From assembly GCA_964345635.1 (NCBI GenBank), contig CAYFRM010000078.1:1-11185 (forward strand): a stretch of 11,185 nt of DNA, read 5' to 3'. Made by a program: the position numbers and the translations under genes. The notes beneath the pieces were generated by a model, which did not search any database, was not told where the DNA came from, and saw only the letters and a program-made list of their open reading frames with translations. The stretch is from WVXT01 sp964345635 (lineage in GTDB: Bacteria > UBA6262 > WVXT01). Position 1 is the first letter of the stretch. Each line of letters starts with the position of its first letter. Shown here piece after piece: positions 5,814 through 11,185 of the stretch.

Positions 5814-7886
5814 TTATCCCACGCTTGCCAGGCCAAATCTTTTTCTAAATTTTTGTTTAAACTTTTGTTTGATTACTCTATTTTCCGGAAGCGCCAGAAC
5901 GGGGTCTCTATTGATTAGCCGAAACGCTGCCTGGCGCGCCTGTTCCAATTCATAATTATCGGAAACAATGTTGCCAATCTTAAATTCCGGAAGCCCGTGC
6001 TGCTGGGTGCCGAAGAACTCCCCGCCGCCGCGCAACCGCAGATCCTCCTCGGCAATGCGAAACCCGTCGTTAGTCTGCAGCATAATCTGCACTCTCTTTT
6101 TTGCTTCCTCCGTCTTGATTTCTCCCAGTAAAATACAAGCGGATTGTTCACTGCTTCTCCCCACTCTCCCCCGCAATTGATGTAACGTAGCCAATCCAAA
6201 CCTTTCGCTGTGCTCAATAACCATCAAACAGGCTCTGGCCACGTCTATACCCACCTCGATTATACTTGTAGTAATCAAAATATCAAATTCTCTGTTCAAA
6301 AATTTCATCATCACGCTTTCTTTCTCATCGCTCTTCATCCGGCCGTGCAGCAGGCCGACTTTACAGTCTTTAAACACGGTAGTCATCAATCTCTCGGCCA
6401 TCTTCACTGCGGCGCGTAATTCCAGCTTATCCGATTCATTGATTATGGGATAGACAATATAAGCCTGCTGTCCCTTTTTTACTCCGTCAATGACCATCCG
6501 ATAAGCTTCTTCCTCGGAAAGCCTCCGGGTAAGGACCTTCCTTCTCCCCGGCGGTAATTGATCGATTACAGAAACGTCCAGGTCCCCGTAGACTGTTAAC
6601 GTCAGCGTGCGGGGTATGGGCGTGGCAGTCATTACCAGGATATCCAGGTTTTCCCCTTTCTTTCTTAACCTCGCCCTCTGCATCACTCCAAACTTGTGTT
6701 GTTCGTCAATGACCGCCAGAGCCAAATTAGAAAACTTAACCCCTTCCTCAATCAATGCGTGCGTACCTATAACTATTTGGGATTCTCCCCGGGCAATTCT
6801 CTGGTAAAGATCCCTTTTTCTTTTCTGCCCCATTCTCCCGGTGGCCAGCTCCACTCTGACTTCTAATCCCTGCAGCATTTTGCTGATAGTCAGATAATGC
6901 TGTTCCGCCAGAATTTCGGTAGGAGCCATTACCGCTGCCTGATAGCCATTCTCCACAATCAGAAGAAGAGCCGCCACAGACACTACCGTCTTTCCGCTCC
7001 CCACGTCTCCCTGCAGGAGCCTGTTCATCGGCCTGGGCGACATGAGGTCATTGAAAATTTCCCTGATTACTCTTTTCTGCGCAGAAGTAAAATCGAAGGG
7101 TAACTTCTTCCTGAAAGATGTCAAAAGGGTCTTTTTCAACTGATATTCTCTGTTCTTGTTTACCACTTTGACCTGTCGTCTTCTCAATGCCATAGCCAGT
7201 TCCCAGAAGAAAAACTCTTCGAATACGAGTCTTCTCCGGGCAGTACCTGCTTTCTCCCGGGTGGAGGGAAAGTGCATATTATAAACGGCTTCCTGACGGG
7301 GCATGAGTTTATATTCTTCGAGCATGATCGGTGGTAGCGTCTCTTTTAAAAAGGAAACGTAGTGATCGAGCGTTTTCTTAATCAGCGCCCTTAGGAAACG
7401 CAAATTTAACTTTGCGGTCACCTGATATACGGGGACGATTCTTTTGGTATGAATCAAATCATCTTCTTTTCCCGTTAGTTTCTCGTAGGTGAAATTGGTA
7501 ATCTGTAAATCGCGAAAGGTGCGTTCAACTTTACCGTGGATAACAACGGCAGTCCCGGGAGGAAGGGAATCTTTCAGGTAAAACTGGTTGAAGCAGACCA
7601 TCGTTGCCTTGCCACTGCCGTCTTCGAGGAGAATTTTCAGAAGCGGTTTCCCGCCTCTGGTAGGTATAACCTGATGCTCGGCCACCACTGCCTGAACAGT
7701 GGCCTCTTCTCCGTGGGTGATTTGCGCGAAGAGTTTTAAATGAGCGCGATCTTCGTGCCGGAAGGGAAAATAAGTAATAAGGTCTCCTACTGTTTCAATG
7801 CCGACTTTCTTCAATATTCTTGCTCTCTCGGGGCCCACGCCCTTTAAGAACTGAACCGACATATTCAAATCTTTCATAATAACCAC
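5814..7886 (-). CDS. recG: ATP-dependent DNA helicase RecG
   Basis: Protein of 690 aa, close to the 693 aa of the Escherichia coli enzyme. RecG remodels stalled replication forks and branch-migrates Holliday junctions. The N-terminus has the helix-hairpin-helix-like LKGVGPERARILKKVGI (14-30), then PFRHEDR (41-47) and the OB-fold wedge domain. The helicase core shows Walker A GDVGSGKT (293-300), APTEILAEQH (321-330), a DEQH box (394-397), TATPIPRT (420-427), LLHGRMK (512-518), TTSIIEVGIDV (539-549) and motif VI HQLRGRVGR (569-577). The C-terminal LRLRGGGEFFGTQQHG is RecG-typical. The start is uncertain: GTG 7886 is the longest form, ATG 7877 and ATG 7862 are in-frame alternatives, and none has a visible Shine-Dalgarno. 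ATG 7862 would start just before the conserved region. It is divergent from rpmB and followed 20 nt later by coaD. Confidence 0.96.
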   Translation of the reverse strand: MVIMKDLNMSVQFLKGVGPERARILKKVGIETVGDLITYFPFRHEDRAHLKLFAQITHGEEATVQAVVAEHQVIPTRGGKPLLKILLEDGSGKATMVCFNQFYLKDSLPPGTAVVIHGKVERTFRDLQITNFTYEKLTGKEDDLIHTKRIVPVYQVTAKLNLRFLRALIKKTLDHYVSFLKETLPPIMLEEYKLMPRQEAVYNMHFPSTREKAGTARRRLVFEEFFFWELAMALRRRQVKVVNKNREYQLKKTLLTSFRKKLPFDFTSAQKRVIREIFNDLMSPRPMNRLLQGDVGSGKTVVSVAALLLIVENGYQAAVMAPTEILAEQHYLTISKMLQGLEVRVELATGRMGQKRKRDLYQRIARGESQIVIGTHALIEEGVKFSNLALAVIDEQHKFGVMQRARLRKKGENLDILVMTATPIPRTLTLTVYGDLDVSVIDQLPPGRRKVLTRRLSEEEAYRMVIDGVKKGQQAYIVYPIINESDKLELRAAVKMAERLMTTVFKDCKVGLLHGRMKSDEKESVMMKFLNREFDILITTSIIEVGIDVARACLMVIEHSERFGLATLHQLRGRVGRSSEQSACILLGEIKTEEAKKRVQIMLQTNDGFRIAEEDLRLRGGGEFFGTQQHGLPEFKIGNIVSDNYELEQARQAAFRLINRDPVLALPENRVIKQKFKQKFRKRFGLASVG

Positions 7887-7983
7887 AAAATAGTAAAGTG
7901 CAATCTATCCCTTTGCAGTCAGAAAGCCAGTTTGTTCGTCTCCAACAATTTTTTAACGCTGCGGGAGCCATCTCTCCACAGGC

Positions 7984-8032
7984 GCAAAAGCAAACTCCTT
8001 CCGACTTCGTCGGAACTCAGACAGGCTTTTGC
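7984..8032. repeat. Nested inverted repeat / hairpin in the recG-rpmB spacer
   Basis: The outer arms GCAAAAGC (7984-7991) and GCTTTTGC (8025-8032) are perfectly complementary over 8 bp. Inside lies a second perfect 7-bp stem, TTCCGAC (7999-8005) with GTCGGAA (8009-8015), closing a three-base loop. On the minus strand the inner loop is C-GAA-G, a GNA-type triloop known to be very stable. No T-tract follows on either strand, so this is not a typical terminator. It could be the core of a dispersed repeat, a structured leader or a small RNA. Confidence 0.7.
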
Positions 8033-8137
8033 TTAAGTAGAAATATCGCCGAGATGTCTTCCTCTCTAAAAATTGCAATGTTCCTCACAAACTACTTTCT
8101 GCCTGCAAATGTCCCTGTCCTTCGCATCAAAATATTC

Positions 8138-8166
8138 TTGCAATTATTTTTGCATTTTGCTAAACT
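8138..8166 (+). promoter_or_regulatory. Probable promoter of rpmB
   Basis: TTGCAA (8138-8143), a 17-bp spacer and TAAACT (8161-8166) on the plus strand. Each box matches the consensus at 4 of 6 positions. The implied start near 8173 leaves a leader of about 20 nt containing only the ribosome binding site. Weaker than the two pilus promoters but correctly placed. Confidence 0.55.
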
Positions 8167-8180
8167 AACCAAAATCTTAC

Positions 8181-8188
8181 AGGAGGAG
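8181..8188 (+). promoter_or_regulatory. Ribosome binding site of rpmB (decides TTG start)
   Basis: AGGAGGAG on the plus strand leaves 6 nt between GGAGG and TTG 8193-8195. It supports the TTG start that gives the canonical bL28 N-terminus. Confidence 0.8.
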
Positions 8189-8192
8189 ACCG

Positions 8193-8384
8193 TTGCCTAG
8201 AAAATGCGTGGTCTGCGGTAAATCTGTGCGTTCCGGTTCAAATATCAGTCACTCTCATCACAAAACAAAACGAAAATTCAGGCCCAATTTGCAGAAGGTG
8301 AACATAATTCTGAAGGGAAGAAAAAAGAGAGCTTACGTATGTACCCAATGCATTACCGCAGGCAAAGTCACTAAAGCCGCCTGA
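8193..8384 (+). CDS. rpmB: Large ribosomal subunit protein bL28
   Basis: Protein of 63 aa, the normal length of short bL28 proteins. The N-terminus PRKCVVCGKSVRSGSNISHS, then HHKTKRKFRPNLQKVNI, is the family signature. Cys5/Cys8 and Cys50/Cys53 form two CxxC pairs, the zinc-binding (C+) form of bL28. The protein is a component of the 50S subunit. The start is TTG behind a strong Shine-Dalgarno. It is the only plus-strand gene, divergent from recG, an arrangement also known in Firmicutes, and its stop is only 12 bp from the stop of the convergent outer-membrane gene. I see no terminator hairpin between them, so transcripts from the two strands may overlap. Confidence 0.96.
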   Translation: MPRKCVVCGKSVRSGSNISHSHHKTKRKFRPNLQKVNIILKGRKKRAYVCTQCITAGKVTKAA

Positions 8385-8396
8385 AGTCATTGGCAA

Positions 8397-9383
8397 TTAA
8401 AAAGGTAAACTCAAAGAACAAAGATAAGCATAAACAGGAGACCCGATACCGGGGAGATAATATCTTTTGAGGGCAATATCCAGAATATACCTGTCCCCGG
8501 TAAAACCGAGACCCCAGGTATAATTTATCTTCCTCTCTTCGTTAAAATTCTCACCGAACGTTCCCAGACGAATAGAAATATTGCGCGGCAGAACGTACTC
8601 CAGGCCGAAATGGTAAATTGCCGGAGTTTTCTTTTCCCCGTCTTTTCTTACATAGAACCTCTGCTCAAAATCGGAAGCAAAAGTAAAGAATTCCGCCGTT
8701 TTTATTCCCACACCTACTCTGAGATTCAATGGCAAGCGGTCGGAGCGGTAATCATTCCAGTAAATATAAGCAGGGCCATTCTCCAGGAAAAGTCCCATCT
8801 TCAGCGACGGCGAATGAGTGTAGAGTATACCCCAATCCAGTCCCCAGCCATTTCCCGTAGAGATATTTGCCTGCGGGGGAGGCCCGTCTTTGGCAATTCC
8901 CAGCGAGCCATGAAGATAATTAAGGTTCATTCCGAAAGAAATATCCGGCCTGTAGGGAATGGCAAAAGAAAGCGTGTATTTGCCAATGTTTATCTCTCGT
9001 TCGGAGTAGAGTGGCTTGTCCTCTTCTCTAAAACTGGATAGCGGACGCCAGCTCAACCCTCCCATACTACTGCAAAAAGATAAATAAGCGAACCACTTCC
9101 CCTGCAAGGGTTCTCTCTCTACAACGTCCTCTCCTTTCCCTTTGCTCCTTGCCAGGTCAAACATAAAAGTGGATAGATTGGTCTGCAAAAAAGCGAGGCC
9201 AGCGGGATTCCAGTAAGGGGCGTCGGCGTTGTCGGCCACAGCGACAAACGCCTCTCCCATTCCGGTCGGCCTTGCACCCACAGGTATGCCGTCGAAAGAA
9301 TTATAGAGAATGGGAGAAGACTCTTTAGCAAAACAGAAGACGGCTGAAAACAATATCAAAGAAACAGTAATAAAAATTTTCAC
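8397..9383 (-). CDS. Outer-membrane beta-barrel protein of the PorV/UPF0164 (FadL-like) type
   Basis: Protein of 328 aa with a Sec signal peptide (residues 1-19, cleavage plausible after FCFA). Near the mature N-terminus, residues 36-64, is the motif GARPTGMGEAFVAVADNA followed by APYWNPAGLA. This matches the GARxxGMGxAFVAVADDA...WNPAGLA pattern of PorV/PorQ and UPF0164 outer-membrane proteins. The rest alternates polar and aromatic residues as in beta strands and ends in SLSLPF, with the C-terminal Phe expected of a BAM-assembled barrel. PorV-type proteins often act in protein or polymer export, but the substrate here is unknown. The start is GTG 9383-9381, set by AAGGAGAT (9395-9388) with 6 nt after GGAG. 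It lies 44 nt after mnmA with a palindrome between; cotranscription is possible. It suggests a diderm host. Confidence 0.8.
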   Translation of the reverse strand: MKIFITVSLILFSAVFCFAKESSPILYNSFDGIPVGARPTGMGEAFVAVADNADAPYWNPAGLAFLQTNLSTFMFDLARSKGKGEDVVEREPLQGKWFAYLSFCSSMGGLSWRPLSSFREEDKPLYSEREINIGKYTLSFAIPYRPDISFGMNLNYLHGSLGIAKDGPPPQANISTGNGWGLDWGILYTHSPSLKMGLFLENGPAYIYWNDYRSDRLPLNLRVGVGIKTAEFFTFASDFEQRFYVRKDGEKKTPAIYHFGLEYVLPRNISIRLGTFGENFNEERKINYTWGLGFTGDRYILDIALKRYYLPGIGSPVYAYLCSLSLPF

Positions 9384-9405
9384 TATAATCTCCTTGAAGT
9401 TATTT

Positions 9406-9441
9406 CCTCTACCCTAAGGGGAGAGGATTAAGGTGAGGGGG
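9406..9441. repeat. Palindromic intergenic repeat at the mnmA 3' end
   Basis: The plus strand has CCTCTaCCC, a TAA loop, then GGGgAGAGG (9406-9426): eight paired bases and one mismatch around a 3-nt loop. It is followed by ATTAAGGTGAGGGGG. Read on the minus strand this resembles the CCCTCACCcTAAtCCTCTCCCC family of palindromic repeats that I recall between genes in many bacterial genomes. The element overlaps the last codons and stop of mnmA (9428-9430), encoding its Thr-Pro-Ser-Pro tail. It has no T-tract on either strand. It may shield the mnmA mRNA end or simply be a dispersed repeat. Confidence 0.6.
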
Positions 9442-10513
9442 TCTTTACTATTCTTTCTATTGTTCCTCCTCCCAGAACGACGTCTCCCTTATAAAAGACT
9501 ACCGCCTGGCCGGGAGTGGCCGAGCGCACCGGCTTTCTGAATCTCACCGATACTTTGCCGTCACCCAGGGGAGATATTTTTGCTTTCTCTCCTCGGTGAT
9601 TGTATCTTATTTTGGCCACTACGTCTATATTCTCTTTTATTTCCTCTTCCGATATAAAGTGCACTTCTTCTGCAATAAGCTCCTGGGAAAATAGTTTTTC
9701 CTCGGGGCCCACGACAATCCTGTTATGCTCAGGGTCGATAGAAATCACGTAATAAGGTTTCCCGTAAGCTCCGATTCCTCTCCTCTGTCCAACAGTATAA
9801 CAGGCTACGCCCTCGTGTTCACCCAGAACATTTCCCTTAACGTCAACTATCTCCCCGGGAATTGAGGAAAAACAGGAAGACAAAAATTTGCGGTAGTCTC
9901 CCTCAATAAAACAGATTTCTTGACTTGCTTCCTTGTCCGCCACAGGTAATCCGAATTCACTGGCGATCTTTCGCACCTCTTCCTTACCATAACTTCCCAG
10001 GACCATCAGAATCTGCGCCATCTGCTCTTGCGTAAGGGTATATAAGAAGTAGGATTGTTCTCCTTTTTCTTTTATTCCTTTTTTCAAAAGATATCCCCGG
10101 GAGTTCTTTTCTATTCTGGCGTAATGGCCCGTGGCCAAATATTGCGCTCTTAACTCTCTCGCTTTTTCCAGGAGTAGCCTGAATTTTATCTCCCGGTTAC
10201 AGAGAATACAGGGATTGGGAGTCCTGCCCCGCGCGTATTCCTGGCAGAAACGGTCGATAACCTTCTCCTGAAATTCCTTCTGGAAATTCAGGACATAAAA
10301 GGGAATTTTCAACCTGAGCGCTACATTGCGGGCATCGTTTATCCCCCGTAAACTACAACAGCGATTCCCTCCAAAGGATGGATGACGAGTCTCCTCACAA
10401 AAAGGATAGAGATACATAGATATTCCGATTACATCGTATCCCTCCTCTTTTAATATTGCTGCTGTCGTCGAGGAATCTACCCCGCCAGACATTGCTACCA
10501 CTACTCTTTTCAT
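9428..10513 (-). CDS. mnmA: tRNA-specific 2-thiouridylase MnmA
   Basis: Protein of 361 aa, normal length. MnmA adenylates and thiolates U34 of Lys, Glu and Gln tRNAs, forming the s2U of (c)mnm5s2U. The PP-loop SGGVDSS is at residues 9-15. TPNPCILCN (98-106) contains Cys102 and Cys105, and SQEICFI contains Cys201. The CxxC plus third Cys set is that of the ancient-type MnmA shown in Thermus to be Fe-S-cluster dependent. The E. coli enzyme has Asp at the first of these positions. ATGHYARI and YTVGQRRGIG are further family motifs. The C-terminus runs past GGGTIERIV into TPSP, supplied by a palindromic repeat. The start is ATG 10513-10511 with only a weak GAGAG upstream. It lies 48 nt behind the NIL-ferredoxin gene and is probably in its operon. 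Confidence 0.96.
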   Translation of the reverse strand: MKRVVVAMSGGVDSSTTAAILKEEGYDVIGISMYLYPFCEETRHPSFGGNRCCSLRGINDARNVALRLKIPFYVLNFQKEFQEKVIDRFCQEYARGRTPNPCILCNREIKFRLLLEKARELRAQYLATGHYARIEKNSRGYLLKKGIKEKGEQSYFLYTLTQEQMAQILMVLGSYGKEEVRKIASEFGLPVADKEASQEICFIEGDYRKFLSSCFSSIPGEIVDVKGNVLGEHEGVACYTVGQRRGIGAYGKPYYVISIDPEHNRIVVGPEEKLFSQELIAEEVHFISEEEIKENIDVVAKIRYNHRGEKAKISPLGDGKVSVRFRKPVRSATPGQAVVFYKGDVVLGGGTIERIVKTPSP

Positions 10514-10561
10514 AATTCAATACTCTCTTACGGAGACTAAACTTTGCTACTCCTTTTCTTT

Positions 10562-10972
10562 CTAGTCAAATTCTACCTGGATGACCCCCAGGGGACAGGC
10601 GGGCACGCAAAGGCCGCAGAGAAGACATCTGTCCCGGTCGAATTCCAATTTCCAGCTCTCTTTATTCATTGCCAGCGCCCGCGGACTGCACACAGCTATG
10701 CATGCCCCGCACGACGTACATTCCTGTTCATCAAGTTTTATATCTTTAGCCAGTGGTTGAGCATCAACTTTTGTCTCCTCCAGATATTTCAGTCCCTTGT
10801 TAATTCCCTCTCTGCTTCCTTCCAACTCCAGCACCATCTTCCCTTCTTCTTTAGGTGTGACCTGAGCGCGCAGGATATTTAGAACCAGATCGTAATCTTT
10901 AACCAGGCGGTAAATTATCGGTTGGTCAACCAATTCGGGAGGAAAAGTCAAAACTATTCTCTTTTTCGCCAT
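10562..10972 (-). CDS. NIL-domain ferredoxin, 2x[4Fe-4S], homocysteine-biosynthesis type
   Basis: Protein of 136 aa. Residues 4-75 resemble the NIL domain (RIVLTFPPELVDQPIIYRLV, then DLVLNILRAQVTP). The C-terminal half has two classical CxxCxxCxxxC motifs, Cys85/88/91/95 and Cys116/119/122/126, for two [4Fe-4S] clusters. NIL-ferredoxins of this layout partner the COG1900 protein in reductive sulfur insertion into aspartate semialdehyde to make homocysteine, as studied in Methanosarcina. The gene directly upstream is the end of a COG1900-like protein, which supports this role. The ATG at 10972-10970 is chosen over the longer GTG at 10990 because a perfect AAAGGAGG (10985-10978) sits 5 nt before it and inside the longer frame. 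It is soluble and cytosolic. An electron-donor role for the neighbouring MnmA is conceivable but unproven. Confidence 0.9.
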   Translation of the reverse strand: MAKKRIVLTFPPELVDQPIIYRLVKDYDLVLNILRAQVTPKEEGKMVLELEGSREGINKGLKYLEETKVDAQPLAKDIKLDEQECTSCGACIAVCSPRALAMNKESWKLEFDRDRCLLCGLCVPACPLGVIQVEFD

Positions 10973-10977
10973 AAAAA

Positions 10978-10985
10978 CCTCCTTT
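10978..10985 (-). promoter_or_regulatory. Ribosome binding site of the NIL-ferredoxin (decides ATG start)
   Basis: AAAGGAGG on the minus strand ends 5 nt before ATG 10972-10970. It shows that the upstream GTG at 10990 is not the start. One nucleotide upstream stands a 7-bp hairpin (10987-11004). Confidence 0.85.
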
Positions 10986-10986
10986 A

Positions 10987-11004
10987 GCACGGTGGAAACC
11001 GTGC
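10987..11004 (-). repeat. Perfect hairpin before the NIL-ferredoxin ribosome binding site
   Basis: The minus strand reads GCACGGT TTCC ACCGTGC: a perfect 7-bp, GC-rich stem with a 4-nt loop, extendable by a G-U pair. It lies in the 51-nt gap between the COG1900-like gene and the ferredoxin gene, one nucleotide from the Shine-Dalgarno. The next T-run is 9 nt away and contains the start region, so it is not a normal terminator. It may be an mRNA-processing or stability element, or a dispersed palindrome. Confidence 0.65.
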
Positions 11005-11023
11005 CTATAAATTCATTCGCGGT

Positions 11024-11185
11024 CTACCGTCTGATGTCTAAAGGCTTGAATTTCTCATCCATGGGCAGTCGTTGAATGGGCTCTTGTAAAAAGAATTTCC
11101 CCTTTTTAATCCACCCTTTCAGAATCCTGGCTATCTCTCTGGCCTTGTAAAGGCTGGAGAGGGGGGCAGTAGGAACTCTCTTCTT
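11024..11185 (-). CDS. C-terminal end of a COG1900-type homocysteine biosynthesis protein (L-aspartate semialdehyde sulfurtransferase), partial
   Basis: The minus strand is open from the window edge to TAG 11026-11024 and encodes 53 residues. The sequence includes RVPTAPLSSLYKAREIARIL, then KGWIKKGKFFLQEPIQRLP and FKPLDIRR before the stop. This matches my recollection of the C-terminus of COG1900/DUF39 proteins (APLSS, KAREIA, LK-WI--G-FFL-EP---LP). These catalyse sulfide-dependent formation of homocysteine from aspartate semialdehyde. The immediate neighbour is the NIL-ferredoxin known to work with this family, which strengthens the call. It ends without C-terminal CBS domains, unlike some archaeal members. 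Most of the gene, including its catalytic cysteine, lies outside the window, so identification rests on the tail and on context. Confidence 0.75.
   Translation of the reverse strand, partial: KKRVPTAPLSSLYKAREIARILKGWIKKGKFFLQEPIQRLPMDEKFKPLDIRR

Larger units (their letters stand above)
7887..8192. other. Divergent recG-rpmB spacer, structured, no supported gene
   Basis: This 306-bp region has no credible gene. A plus-strand frame open from GTG 7898 to TAG 8200 crosses it, but it has no ribosome binding site, runs into rpmB and shows no recognisable domain. The region contains a small hairpin around 7958-7979 (GGAG with CTCC, flanked by CTG/CAG), the nested hairpin 7984-8032, and the probable rpmB promoter 8138-8166. 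I could not identify a convincing promoter for recG. No tRNA or known riboswitch pattern is recognisable to me. The size and structure are unusual compared with the tight spacing elsewhere in the window. Confidence 0.6.

Noticed and set aside
7875..7910. TTGCAC, 16-bp spacer, TATTAT as the recG promoter
   Set aside because: Poor -35 match (3 of 6), and the -10 would overlap the longest recG start region; it works only if translation begins at ATG 7862. Left unannotated.
7898..8200. Plus-strand open frame of 100 codons in the recG-rpmB spacer
   Set aside because: GTG start without a Shine-Dalgarno; it crosses the nested hairpin and the rpmB promoter and overlaps the rpmB start. The composition is low-information and no family is recognisable.
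8360..8390. CAGGC/GCCTG stem at the end of rpmB as a bidirectional terminator
   Set aside because: Five base pairs across a 15-nt loop inside coding sequence and no T-tract.
8610..9041. Plus-strand open frame of 143 codons antisense to the outer-membrane protein gene
   Set aside because: The minus frame has a signal peptide, a family motif, a terminal Phe and a strong ribosome binding site; the plus frame has none of these.
10544..10882. Plus-strand open frame of 112 codons antisense to the NIL-ferredoxin gene
   Set aside because: The opposite frame encodes two perfect 4Fe-4S motifs; this one is a shadow.
10973..10990. Six-codon N-terminal extension of the NIL-ferredoxin from GTG 10990
   Set aside because: The extension codons are the Shine-Dalgarno itself (AAAGGAGG), which points to ATG 10972.

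Overview
The window is an ordinary-looking chromosomal stretch from a diderm (outer-membrane-bearing), probably anaerobic and probably uncultured bacterium. An outer membrane is implied by a secreted beta-barrel-type protein that ends in Phe and by the type IV pilus machinery. Anaerobiosis is inferred from an aspartate-semialdehyde sulfurtransferase/NIL-ferredoxin pair and from a three-cysteine, Fe-S-type MnmA. Starts are often GTG or TTG but nearly always sit behind strong Shine-Dalgarno sequences, and several promoters match the housekeeping sigma consensus very closely. I cannot assign a phylum with confidence. Every gene except rpmB is on the minus strand.

Layout in minus-strand transcription order, from high to low coordinates. 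(1) About 11185-8397: the last 53 codons of a COG1900-type homocysteine-biosynthesis protein, a NIL-domain 2x[4Fe-4S] ferredoxin, the tRNA 2-thiouridylase mnmA, and a PorV/UPF0164-like outer-membrane protein. The first three form a sulfur-handling set. A palindromic repeat of a widespread intergenic type sits at the end of mnmA and supplies its last codons. (2) 8193-8384, plus strand: rpmB (ribosomal protein bL28), convergent with the outer-membrane gene and divergent from recG. (3) 7887-8192: a gene-free 306-bp divergent spacer holding a nested hairpin and the likely rpmB promoter. (4) 7886-5302: recG and coaD. (5) 5234-608: a type IV pilus cluster pilB-pilT-pilC-pilA. pilB has a near-perfect extended -10 promoter whose -35 box lies inside the last codons of coaD, and pilA has a second promoter of the same design. 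(6) 580-491: a stem-loop plus U-tract ending the pilA transcript. (7) 489-1: the N-terminal 163 residues of an ABC-transporter ATPase running off the window.

The pilus genes give the core motor: PilB extension ATPase, PilT retraction ATPase, PilC platform and one major-type pilin. PilB carries a good N-terminal MshEN signature, so pilus extension is probably controlled by cyclic di-GMP. The prepilin peptidase, PilMNOP alignment proteins and PilQ secretin are not in the window.

I did not find an unmistakably new system. The observations most worth a second look are the structured recG-rpmB spacer, the palindromic repeats and hairpins at gene ends, the terminator that abuts the ABC start codon, and the sulfur-metabolism cluster.
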